A stretch of DNA of 21,863 bases from a virus: the IMG/VR virus record IMGVR_UViG_3300042691_014309, positions 1 through 21,863 of that record, one strand, 5' to 3'. The notes beneath the pieces were generated by a model. The model had not been told where the DNA came from and did no database searches. It saw only the letters and a program-made list of their open reading frames with translations. The first letter of the stretch is position 1. The number at the start of each line of letters is the position of its first letter. Positions 7,630 through 14,207 of the stretch are shown one piece after another. Position numbers and translations under genes: made by a program.

Positions 7630-8106
7630 ATGAAAAGATTAATATTTAAAATTAAATTATTTTTTAAACGAGTAAAAACAAAAAACAAAATGATTGGAAA
7701 AAATGTAAAATTGGTTAAATGTACACCATCAGGAAAACCCTCATCGGGTAATCCTAACATTGGTAGTGATGGGTTATTTAGAATTAGTAGTAATTGGGTT
7801 ACTGGTAACTGTTATAATGGATACGGTATTTGTAACTCTTTTGGTCACACGGCAGGATGGGTATACGAATATGAAATTGAAGGGGTACAAACAGTTCAAG
7901 ACATCCAAAATGAGATCAAAGAAATGGAGGAAAAACTCTTTTGCCTTAAATCCAAAATAGAATGGATGAATGAGGTGGGTGCCACCGAATACGATGAGGA
8001 TGAATTTAAGGTGTATGAAACCCTAAAGACTCTTCAGAATGACGGTTTGTCGATTAAAGATAAAACAAAATTAATTGCTTCTCTCATTAAAGGTAACAAT
8101 TGTTAA
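7630..8106 (+). CDS. Protein of unknown function with Gly/Asn-rich N-half and coiled coil
   Basis: A 158-residue protein. A strongly basic start (MKRLIFKIKLFFKRVKTKNK) precedes a second possible start, ATG at 7690 (MIGKNVKLVKCTPSGKPSSG). The middle is Gly/Asn/Ser-rich with four cysteines (NCYNGYGICNSF), then a coiled-coil segment IQNEIKEMEEKLFCLKSKIEW. The C-terminal sequence LSIKDKTKLIASLIK is helical. The pattern of an SH3-like or beta domain plus a coiled coil resembles small phage accessory proteins. No function is recognised. A strong terminator follows immediately. Confidence 0.7.
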   Translation: MKRLIFKIKLFFKRVKTKNKMIGKNVKLVKCTPSGKPSSGNPNIGSDGLFRISSNWVTGNCYNGYGICNSFGHTAGWVYEYEIEGVQTVQDIQNEIKEMEEKLFCLKSKIEWMNEVGATEYDEDEFKVYETLKTLQNDGLSIKDKTKLIASLIKGNNC

Positions 8107-8112
8107 AATATG

Positions 8113-8140
8113 AAACCCACCAATTAAAGGTGGGTTTTTT
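8113..8140 (+). terminator. Intrinsic terminator
   Basis: AAACCCACC pairs with GGTGGGTTT around a 7-nt AT loop, followed by a T run. Confidence 0.92.
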
Positions 8141-8165
8141 ATTTACATAAAATAAAACAATAATA

Positions 8166-8172
8166 TATTTAT
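8166..8172 (+). promoter_or_regulatory. TATTTAT box with long leader
   Basis: AATATATTTATTCC lies 105 nt upstream of the next ATG. It would generate a leader of about 100 nt containing the hairpins described at 8176-8250. Confidence 0.45.
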
Positions 8173-8175
8173 TCC

Positions 8176-8250
8176 TGAAACCTTGTTACTGGGTTCCGAG
8201 TGTCCTTGAGGCATTTGAGTTGGAGAGAGACCAACGATTCGGAGTTCAAT
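8176..8250 (+). promoter_or_regulatory. Structured 5' leader
   Basis: This region has no open frame and is richer in G and C than its surroundings. GTTGG (8219-8223) pairs with CCAAC (8231-8235). An outer stem joins TCCGA (8195-8199) to TCGGA (8239-8243), extendable by wobble pairs, and CCTTGAGG lies between them, giving a possible three-way junction. TGAAACCTTGTT (8176-8187) is the exact reverse complement of 9275-9286, just after the gene. It is not a tRNA: no acceptor stem or anticodon arm can be drawn. Confidence 0.45.
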
Positions 8251-8277
8251 AAACATAAAAAATAAAAATAAGGAAAA

Positions 8278-9264
8278 ATGTATTACAATCAAATCAGTGA
8301 TAAGCCATGTGCTTATATCACAAAAGGAAAACAAAGAATTAAACAATTCGGTCAGAATGTTTATCTAAAAGACGGATCAGAGTTTGAAATAGAACTTTAC
8401 AACCCATCAAGAAAAACCGTCCTATCAAAAATAAAAATCAATGGAGAGTTCATTACAGGTGGTGGTATTGTACTACGTCCAGGTGAGAGAGTATTTCTTG
8501 AGAGGTACATTGATGTCCCCCACAAATTCAAGTATGAAACTTATACCGTAGAGACCACAAATGAAACCATGAATGCGATTGCAAATAATGGTGACGTTGA
8601 GATTCTATTTTATGAGGAAGAGGACATTATTGATGTTAGAATAAATACCTTATCTTGGAATCCTACTTATACGACAAATAATTATAATGATATTATTGGC
8701 ACATATTTTAATACAAGTATAAATTACGATTCAAAATCCAATGTAGATGTAAATTTAACCAGTTTTAATGACACATTAGGTTTTAGTAACAATCCACGAT
8801 CAAATAAATTTGAACAAAAACCAAGAAGTAGAGGTTTATTTAAAAAAACTAAATCGGTTGAAACAGGTAGAGTTGAAAAGGGATCATCAAGTGATCAAAC
8901 ATTCAAGACCGTAAATAAAAATTTTAACTCTTGGACTATATCAACATCAGTATGGAAGATATTACCGGAATCTCAAAAACCTGTTGAAAAAAAGGATTTA
9001 ATTGAAAGATGCCCAAAGTGTTTAACAAAGATAAAAAAGTCATCTTGGAAATTTTGTCCTGAGTGTGGGAATGAATTGGTGAGGACAAAAACTGAAATTA
9101 ACTACATTGATTCAATTTATGTTGACCATAACGGTAAACGATATATGATGCAAGATTATAGAATGGAATTGGATAAATTCTTTGAATTACATAAAAATAA
9201 ATTAATTTATCTTAAAACCAGCTCAATCGGAAGAGACACGATCCGAGCGGTAGTAATTGACTAA
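8278..9264 (+). CDS. Zinc-ribbon protein of unknown function
   Basis: A 328-residue protein. Residues 1-105 are beta-rich, with FEIELYNPSRKTVLSKIKINGEF and a GERVFLERYIDVP segment of the sort seen in virion decoration or carbohydrate-binding folds. A low-complexity Ser/Thr/Asn-rich linker covers about 120-215. A zinc ribbon (CPKC then CPEC, about 245-262) follows, and the C-terminal region (HNGKRYMMQDYRMELDKFF) is helical. No catalytic motif is seen. The same type of N-terminal domain appears in hypothetical proteins of Bacteroidota elements, from memory. It has its own TATTTAT box, a structured leader and a terminator, so it is an independent transcript. Confidence 0.8.
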   Translation: MYYNQISDKPCAYITKGKQRIKQFGQNVYLKDGSEFEIELYNPSRKTVLSKIKINGEFITGGGIVLRPGERVFLERYIDVPHKFKYETYTVETTNETMNAIANNGDVEILFYEEEDIIDVRINTLSWNPTYTTNNYNDIIGTYFNTSINYDSKSNVDVNLTSFNDTLGFSNNPRSNKFEQKPRSRGLFKKTKSVETGRVEKGSSSDQTFKTVNKNFNSWTISTSVWKILPESQKPVEKKDLIERCPKCLTKIKKSSWKFCPECGNELVRTKTEINYIDSIYVDHNGKRYMMQDYRMELDKFFELHKNKLIYLKTSSIGRDTIRAVVID

Positions 9265-9274
9265 TAAAAATAAC

Positions 9275-9286
9275 AACAAGGTTTCA
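9275..9286. repeat. Distal arm of a 12-bp inverted repeat flanking 8278-9264
   Basis: AACAAGGTTTCA is the perfect reverse complement of TGAAACCTTGTT at 8176-8187. The two arms sit in the leader and trailer of one transcript. Confidence 0.6.
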
Positions 9287-9293
9287 AAATATT

Positions 9294-9320
9294 AAACCCA
9301 CTTTTTGAGTGGGTTTTTTT
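9294..9320. terminator. Intrinsic terminator between convergent genes
   Basis: AAACCCACT pairs with AGTGGGTTT around a short T-rich loop, followed by a T run. It serves the plus-strand zinc-ribbon gene and may also stop the minus-strand transglycosylase transcript, whose stop codon is at its edge. Confidence 0.88.
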
Positions 9321-9870
9321 ATTTAAGAGATAACCATTTTGATTTATAATCCTTATTGGTAGAACAATATCTACCATAATCATTAACGATTGGGTAACCG
9401 GTATTATAATAACCACAAGCAACACCCCAATTACCATATCTGTTATGTAGTTTTCTTAATAACTTCATACTTGTCTCAATATTCAGTTTTAGATCATTCA
9501 TTATTTTATATTTGGAATAACGAACTTTATTAATATAAAGTGAAGTATTTGGCATAATTTGCATCGGGCCAAGAGCCCCAACACAAGAAGTTCTACTTGG
9601 ATTATACTTCCAATCAAAAGGCCCACGATAAGTTGTTTCTTTATATGCCACATTGTATGCAACATATTTTGGGACATTATATTTTTCTGAGTATTTCTCA
9701 ATCAGTTCATACATCTGAATACATTTTGGTGATTTAATGTCAGATGGATCACCAACAAACATAGTGTTATCTGGTTCACTAAAAGTGTTATTCATACTTG
9801 AAAGAAACCCAATAATTGAGACACATCCTACAAGATATGATAATTTAAGGATTGATGAAAACTTGAACAT
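9319..9870 (-). CDS. Lytic transglycosylase (SLT domain), membrane-anchored or secreted
   Basis: A 183-residue peptidoglycan-cleaving enzyme. Residues about 7-24 are a hydrophobic N-terminal signal or anchor (ILKLSYLVGCVSIIGFLSS). The SLT domain begins near residue 52: YKETTYRG carries the catalytic Glu78, GALGPMQIMP (98-107) is the substrate-binding motif, and NWGVACGYYNTG ends the fold. Such enzymes cut glycan strands to form 1,6-anhydromuropeptides. In this phage it could be the endolysin, exported by its own signal sequence, or an entry enzyme. It follows 6 nt after the small membrane-protein gene 9877-10194, so the two probably form a lysis pair. Cysteines at positions 50 and 96 could form a disulphide outside the membrane. 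Confidence 0.9.
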   Translation of the reverse strand: MFKFSSILKLSYLVGCVSIIGFLSSMNNTFSEPDNTMFVGDPSDIKSPKCIQMYELIEKYSEKYNVPKYVAYNVAYKETTYRGPFDWKYNPSRTSCVGALGPMQIMPNTSLYINKVRYSKYKIMNDLKLNIETSMKLLRKLHNRYGNWGVACGYYNTGYPIVNDYGRYCSTNKDYKSKWLSLK

Positions 9871-9876
9871 AATTTT

Positions 9877-10194
9877 TTATTTTGAAACGTCAGAAAAAAT
9901 ATTTCTCGCATAGAGTTTAAATACGGAAACACCAATTGAATCTTGATATACGGTATAATCTCCCGTCTTCTTATCAATAATTATCAGGTGATTGTGTTCA
10001 TCAAGAGCAAGATTGACTTGACTCCTGTTTACCTTTACGGTATGGATCGTAGGTTTCTGAGGCCCATACTTACTATTATAAGCTGAACCAATATAAAACC
10101 CTGCAACCAAAGAAATGGAAACAAAGGATAAAAAAATAATGTTTTTGAATACTGGTTTTGATTTCTCAAAAAACTTTACAAACTTTTCTTTCAT
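9877..10194 (-). CDS. Small single-pass membrane protein, lysis-linked candidate
   Basis: A 105-residue protein with a basic N-terminus (MKEKFVKFFEKSKPVFK), one transmembrane helix at about 18-37 (NIIFLSFVSISLVAGFYIG), and a soluble C-terminal domain (HTVKVNRSQVNLALDEHNHL, IIDKKTGDYTVYQDS) likely to lie outside the cytoplasmic membrane. It is cotranscribed with the transglycosylase downstream. The position suggests a holin-, spanin- or anti-holin-like role, but the sequence has no diagnostic feature of those classes. A host-type promoter lies upstream. Confidence 0.75.
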   Translation of the reverse strand: MKEKFVKFFEKSKPVFKNIIFLSFVSISLVAGFYIGSAYNSKYGPQKPTIHTVKVNRSQVNLALDEHNHLIIIDKKTGDYTVYQDSIGVSVFKLYARNIFSDVSK

Positions 10195-10217
10195 AATTTT
10201 TAATTTTTAAATTTCTA

Positions 10218-10248
10218 CAAACATAGGGATTTTTAAACAATAAGACAA
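10218..10248 (-). promoter_or_regulatory. Host-type promoter for the lysis pair
   Basis: On the minus strand TATGTTTG (10225-10218) fits TAnnTTTG, with TTG 20 nt upstream. The start codon is 23 nt downstream. Confidence 0.6.
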
Positions 10249-10294
10249 ATGGTATTTACATTTTGATTTAGATGGATTAATTCAGATTACAAAG

Positions 10295-10301
10295 TATTTA
10301 T
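10295..10301 (+). promoter_or_regulatory. TATTTAT box for the DHH gene
   Basis: AAGTATTTATATG, 17 nt before the ATG at 10319. Confidence 0.5.
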
Positions 10302-10318
10302 ATGAAAAACAATAATAT

Positions 10319-11743
10319 ATGACGACCAGTAAAAATAGACACGTCCTGGTTGAAAGTGGATTACGAGATATCACATCTCTCGCTAGAAGATACCCAAAAG
10401 CGAAAATCTACTTTCACCAGGACCTTTGACTTGACGGAGTAACAACCGCATTGGCAATGAAACATTATCTTGAAAATAACGGGATTAAAGTTGTTGATGC
10501 TGAAATAATACAATATGGTGATAAAGAATTTGCAATAAAAAAAATGGACGCAAATGGGGATGTAATGCCGGTTTTGGTTGATTTTGCCCATGGCCGTCCA
10601 ATGTTTGTAATCCATACTGATCACCACGATACACAAGCTGGTGTTGAGCAAGGAACATCAACAAGTTTTAGATCCTCAAGGTCAAATGTTGAAACAATAT
10701 CTCAAATTATTTCCCCAAAAGAAATATTTTCACCTGAAGATATTCAGTTAATTTCAACAGTAGATTCTGCGGATTATGCAAGATTTGATATTACCCCCGA
10801 GGAAGTAATGAATTATCTTTTTAAACTTGATAAAGACAAATCATTACAAAGAAACAAAATGTTAATGGGGTTGGTTGTTAATAAATTATTGTTGGCTTAT
10901 AAGAACAAACCAGGTTTCTTGGATTCAATCGTTTTAAATGCGAAACCATCATTAATTAGTATATTAAATAACATTAGATCTCAAATTGCGGAAAAAGGAT
11001 ATGCTGGAGTTGAATCTTTAGAAAAACACAAGGAAGAGTATGTTCAAACAATGAAAAGTCACCCAAATGTTCAGATTGAAGGTAATATAATAGTTCAATA
11101 TGGTGGAGGATCAATGATGAAACCAGGATCTTATGATAGATACACACCATTTAGAAATAATCCTGAAGCCGATTTCTTGGTTATTGCTTGGCCTTTGGGA
11201 TTGGTTCAAGCATCTTGTAATCCGTTTAAAAAAGAAAGAGCACTTAAAGGTGTTAATTTAGGTGAAATTAAAGATGAGGTTCTTGCGAAGTGGGAATCAC
11301 AACTTAAGGATAGACAAATACCATTATCAACAATAAAGTGGGTTTCAGAATCAGGTAAAGATTTTGGATCTGAGTCAGTTGGGTTTACGTTTAAAGATTT
11401 CAAAGCATTATATGGATTTGAATCAAAAAGTGAGAGTGGAAAATCATTAATGAAAGACATTGAAACCGCAATGTCCAAACCATTTAGTGATTTAACTGAA
11501 GAGGAAATGAGTATGTTGGATAATATCACTGTAAGTGCTTGGGATGTGATTGTTTCTAATAGTGGTGGGCACAAATGTATAACTAACATTTCAGGTTTAA
11601 GTTATCTTGGTAGATCTAAAAGACCTCCATCAGGTAAATACAAATACCAAAAAGATAGTGAAGATGCTGCGTATGTTAAATTCACAAAAATGATACAAAG
11701 AGAATTTGTTAGAGTATTGAAAGAAAAAATTGGTGAAGAATAA
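10319..11743 (+). CDS. DHH/DHHA1 phosphoesterase interrupted by a 6-nt stop-containing insert
   Basis: The frame begins at ATG 10319 (MTTSKNRHVLVESGLRDI) and runs to an in-frame TGA at 10427-10429, then stays open in the same frame to 11743. Skipping six bases (TGA CTT) gives KIYFHQDLDGVTTALAMK, an exact DHH-family motif I (H33, D35, D37, G38); reading through the TGA would insert two residues inside it. Downstream are HTDHHDTQ (the DHH motif), VDSADYARF (the later Asp motif) and, near the C-terminus, NSGGHKCITNISGL, the GGH signature of DHHA1. The hopped product would be about 472 residues. Family members are Mn-dependent nucleases or phosphoesterases acting on DNA, nanoRNA, cyclic dinucleotides or polyphosphate; the substrate here is unknown. 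The uninterrupted start most gene finders would choose (TTG 10451 or ATG 10457) lacks motif I. A homing endonuclease gene follows 55 nt later. Confidence 0.85.
10343..10432 (+). other. Candidate translational bypass element in the DHH gene
   Basis: The 5' arm 10343-10362 pairs with the 3' arm 10405-10423: 19 pairs with one G-U and a single bulged T (10350). The 42-nt loop has its own small stems (CGAGA/TCTCG and CGCT/AGCG). The stem ends on the base before the take-off codon CTT (10424-10426). TGA follows immediately, then a second CTT (10430-10432) as landing codon, then GAC GGA. This repeats the T4 gene 60 logic of matched codons flanking a stop plus stimulatory RNA structure, but with a six-base gap. 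CTTTGAC is also the slippery heptamer of RF2 genes. Confidence 0.75.
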
Positions 11744-11776
11744 TCAAATCGGTGGACATTAATGGATTGATTACTA

Positions 11777-11783
11777 TATTTAT
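11777..11783 (+). promoter_or_regulatory. TATTTAT box for the first homing endonuclease
   Basis: It sits within the palindrome ACTATATTTATAGT (11773-11786), 15 nt before the ATG at 11799. Confidence 0.45.
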
Positions 11784-11798
11784 AGTAAATATCTATTT

Positions 11799-13256
11799 AT
11801 GCTTTTAACAAAAACACTCAAAATAAGGATCACTGGAAATGTTGCTGACTACTATAAAAAAAATAACATAGATGTCATACTCAATGAGTATAATGAATTA
11901 CCAATTGAGTTGGTTAATCCACAAAGTCATCTAATCGTTGATGCGGTTTGCGATGTTTGCGGTAAAGAAGTAAAAATTCAATATAGAAGATACAATCAAT
12001 CAATTAGTAGAGGTGGGTATTATACTTGTTCTTCTGTTTGCAATAAAACAAAACGAGAAAATACCTGTGTTGAAAAATACGGAGAAAAAACCCCCTTCAA
12101 GACAAAGGAGTTTAAAGAAAAATCAAAAAAAACTAGTTTATTAAAATGGGGTACGGAACATTTTAGACAAAGTGAAAAATGGAAATATGAAAATGGGGGT
12201 AAAGAAAAAGAAAAAAGAAAAGAAACAATATTTAAACAATTTTTGATTGATAACCCCCAAGTGATTGATCAAGATGAAAAACATTTTATTGTGAAGTGTG
12301 ATATTCACGGACAATCCAAAATACCTAAAGGTTTATTTGCTAACAGGAAAATAATTAAAACTGAACTATGTTGTGAATGTAATCCGGTTGATAGTAACGT
12401 ATCGGGTAAAGAAATTTTGTTATTCAAATTAATAAGTGAATTATATGATGGTGAGATTATCCAATCATACAAAATTAATCGTAAAGAAATTGATATTTAT
12501 TTACCTAAATTAAAAATAGGATTTGAATTTAATGGTCTTAGGTGGCATTCTGAATTATTCGTTGAGAACGATTACCACATTAAAAAAACCAAAATATGTA
12601 ATGAGAATGGTGTCAGATTGATTCATATATTTGAAGATGATTTTGATTTTAAATATGATATTGTTAAGTCAATAATTGGAAATATTTTAAATACCTCAAA
12701 TAGGGTATATGCCAGAAAAACAAACATAAAAATCATTAAAGATAAAAATATAGTTAAAGAATTTTTGATCAAAAATCACTTACAAGGTTTTGTTAATACT
12801 AACATTAATTATGGATTATATTATAATGGTGAGTTAATATCGTTGATGACTTTTATGAAGACAAGAAAGATTTTGAATAAAAATCAAAAAGACGATGAAT
12901 ATGAGTTAGTTAGATTTTGTAATAAAGTTGGAGTTTCCGTTATCGGAGGAGCATCTAAATTATTTAAACAATTTATTAAAGATTATAATCCTATTAGTGT
13001 GTTATCTTATTGTGATATATCTTGGGCTAATGGTGATTTGTATAAAAATCTTGGATTTGATTTAATTGGGTTAAGTAAACCTAATTATCATTATGTTATT
13101 AATGGTAAACGTGAGAATAGGATTAATTATCAAAAACATAAATTAGTTAAACAAGGTTACGATAAAAATTTAACTGAAGTTGAAATAATGGATGGATTGA
13201 GGTATTATAGAATCTTTAATTGTGGGAATGAGAAATATCTTTATCAGTCAAAATAA
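11799..13256 (+). CDS. Free-standing homing endonuclease, PD-(D/E)XK / Vsr-like
   Basis: A 485-residue protein. The N-terminal part has Cys pairs (CDVCGKEVK, CSSVCNK) that may form a zinc finger, then a charged region with KYGEKTPFKTKEFKEK typical of modular DNA-binding in phage endonucleases, and a second Cys cluster (KCDIHG, CCECN). At about 205-285 SGKEILLFKLI, KEIDIYLPKLKIGFEFNGLRWHSE and GVRLIHIFEDDF resemble the Vsr/EDxHD nuclease fold. The C-terminal 170 residues (FCNKVGVSVIGGASKLFKQF, SYCDISWANGDLYKNLGF) form a GNAT-like domain I associate with phage homing endonucleases. It sits right after the DHH gene and before a convergent DUF192 gene with 13 bases of overlap. Placement suggests insertion next to its target. 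Confidence 0.82.
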   Translation: MLLTKTLKIRITGNVADYYKKNNIDVILNEYNELPIELVNPQSHLIVDAVCDVCGKEVKIQYRRYNQSISRGGYYTCSSVCNKTKRENTCVEKYGEKTPFKTKEFKEKSKKTSLLKWGTEHFRQSEKWKYENGGKEKEKRKETIFKQFLIDNPQVIDQDEKHFIVKCDIHGQSKIPKGLFANRKIIKTELCCECNPVDSNVSGKEILLFKLISELYDGEIIQSYKINRKEIDIYLPKLKIGFEFNGLRWHSELFVENDYHIKKTKICNENGVRLIHIFEDDFDFKYDIVKSIIGNILNTSNRVYARKTNIKIIKDKNIVKEFLIKNHLQGFVNTNINYGLYYNGELISLMTFMKTRKILNKNQKDDEYELVRFCNKVGVSVIGGASKLFKQFIKDYNPISVLSYCDISWANGDLYKNLGFDLIGLSKPNYHYVINGKRENRINYQKHKLVKQGYDKNLTEVEIMDGLRYYRIFNCGNEKYLYQSK

Positions 13257-13588
13257 ACTCTATCGCCCTCTTTAATATCATATCTATTACAAGTTCCACC
13301 AAGAACTTCAAGAACAAGATCACCTTCTCCTGAATAGTGATCACACTCATTTGTAAAACATGGTTTACAATTATGGTGTATTTTGTAAATAGTATTTGCC
13401 TTTATGAAAATTATATCAAGAGGTATAACACAATTTTTCATCCAAAAATGATGTTCACCATCTCTCATAAAAAATAACATTCCATCAAAGGTATCATCAA
13501 ATTTCTTATACATCATACCTTCTTCAATGTCTTTTTTTGTTAAAACACATTTTACATTGAATAGATTGTTATTTATTATTAATTCCAT
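13244..13588 (-). CDS. DUF192 family protein
   Basis: A 114-residue protein with the DUF192 signature: [36 protein letters not shown], then [23 protein letters not shown]192 proteins are small beta-barrels of unclear function, often secreted; this one has no signal peptide. The variant with two extra Cys ([12 protein letters not shown]) may bind metal. I chose ATG 13588 because the upstream ATG at 13594 overlaps the TATTTAT box. It ends 13 bases inside the end of the homing endonuclease gene (convergent), and its start lies only 10 nt from the divergent Nudix gene. Confidence 0.85.
   Translation of the reverse strand: MELIINNNLFNVKCVLTKKDIEEGMMYKKFDDTFDGMLFFMRDGEHHFWMKNCVIPLDIIFIKANTIYKIHHNCKPCFTNECDHYSGEGDLVLEVLGGTCNRYDIKEGDRVYFD
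13570..13576 (+). promoter_or_regulatory. TATTTAT box for Nudix, inside DUF192 coding sequence
   Basis: GTTATTTATTATT, 22 nt before ATG 13599. It lies within the first codons of the divergent DUF192 gene, so the two promoters cross over. Confidence 0.4.
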
Positions 13589-13592
13589 ACAC

Positions 13593-13599
13593 ATAAATA
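13593..13599 (-). promoter_or_regulatory. TATTTAT box for DUF192, overlapping the Nudix start
   Basis: The minus strand reads ATATTTATGTGT then ATG (13588); the spacer is 4 nt. The box covers the first base of the Nudix start codon on the other strand. Confidence 0.5.
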
Positions 13600-14030
13600 T
13601 GAATAAAAATAAAAAATTGGATAGATTTTCAGGTATCTTGATTAAATGTAATGATAAAGTGTTACTATGTAAAAGAAGTCCTGATCAATCATTACCCGGA
13701 AAATGGTCAATACCTGGTGGTAGTGTTGAGAATGGTGAATCACCAAGGGAGGCTGCGGTTAGAGAATTCTTTGAAGAGACAAACATTATTATTGAGGATC
13801 CTGATGAGTTAAAATTGATTGGTGTTATAAATAGATATACGAAGGATGGTAAACATTTAAAGGGTGTTATGTATGTTTATTTCATTGAAGTTGATGAGGA
13901 AATATATCCTGATCTTGAAAATGCTGAAGACGGATACGAACATAGTGAATGCGGGTATTTTGGGATGATTGATTTACCATTTGATGATTATAAGGATCAA
14001 TTATTCAAAATTATATTGAAAATTTTGTAA
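13599..14030 (+). CDS. Nudix hydrolase
   Basis: A 143-residue Nudix protein. After [20 protein letters not shown] the Nudix box runs from residue 41 to 63 ([20 protein letters not shown] then TNI). It matches G-x5-E-x7-R-E-U-x-E-E-x-G-U except that Asn replaces the last Gly. The catalytic REFFEE acidic residues are intact, so activity is expected. [10 protein letters not shown] just before the box is typical. Nudix enzymes cleave nucleoside diphosphates linked to another group; the phage substrate might be dNTP, NAD-related or RNA 5' ends, but cannot be told. Divergent from DUF192 and followed by the small RNA candidate. Confidence 0.92.
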   Translation: MNKNKKLDRFSGILIKCNDKVLLCKRSPDQSLPGKWSIPGGSVENGESPREAAVREFFEETNIIIEDPDELKLIGVINRYTKDGKHLKGVMYVYFIEVDEEIYPDLENAEDGYEHSECGYFGMIDLPFDDYKDQLFKIILKIL

Positions 14031-14058
14031 AAAAATTGAATTTTCGTAAACATTGTAA

Positions 14059-14160
14059 TATTTATAACATACAACAACAAATTCCCCTTTCTTACTTATT
14101 GTTGGTTTAAAAACTTGAAAATCCCAAATGGTTCTTAGTTGAATTTATTTGGGATTTTTT
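14059..14160 (+). ncRNA. Orphan transcription unit: small RNA candidate
   Basis: A TATTTAT box (14059-14065) is followed by about 90 nt without a plausible open frame and then a strong terminator: AAATCCCAAAT (14119-14129) pairs with ATTTGGGATTT (14147-14157), followed by eight Ts. Within the region CAACAA (about 14072) can pair with TTGTTG (about 14098). It could be a small RNA of about 90 nt, or simply the terminator of the Nudix gene with a chance box. Confidence 0.4.
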
Positions 14161-14161
14161 T
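14118..14161 (+). terminator. Intrinsic terminator
   Basis: A 10-11 bp stem (AAATCCCAAAT / ATTTGGGATTT) with a 17-nt loop and a T run. It ends the Nudix transcript and the possible small RNA. Confidence 0.88.
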
Positions 14162-14190
14162 TGTTTAATATAATTTTTTATGTATCTTTG
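14161..14190 (+). promoter_or_regulatory. Host-type promoter TTG-N19-TATCTTTG
   Basis: TTG at 14161-14163, exactly 19 nt, TATCTTTG at 14183-14190. This is a perfect Bacteroidota primary-sigma promoter. The ATG is 17 nt downstream, so unlike the other three this transcript has a short leader. Confidence 0.85.
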
Positions 14191-14207
14191 TTGAAATAAT
14201 TAAAGAT

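Noticed and set aside
8190-8250. tRNA gene in the leader of 8278
   Set aside because: GGGTTCCGAG resembles a T arm but no acceptor stem, anticodon arm or CCA end fits.
10427-10429. TGA reassigned as a sense codon in this phage
   Set aside because: Other genes use TGA as their stop (6535-6537, 15943-15945, the kinase-like gene ending at 17763), and the second interrupted gene has TAA. Reading TGA as an amino acid would also break the DHH motif spacing.
10421-10438. Insert as a plain tandem duplication or sequencing slip
   Set aside because: A direct duplication of CTTGAC would give CTTGACCTTGAC, which is not the sequence; the phosphoesterase insert is not a clean duplication either, and both match codon-stop-codon with a stem.
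10424-10442. Simple +1 frameshift at CTTTGAC
   Set aside because: The +1 frame ends at TAA 10440-10442 after four or five codons, so it cannot give the DHH protein.
10361-11589. Long minus-strand open frames at 10361-10651 and 11206-11589
   Set aside because: They are shadows of the DHH gene, with implausible protein composition and no start context.
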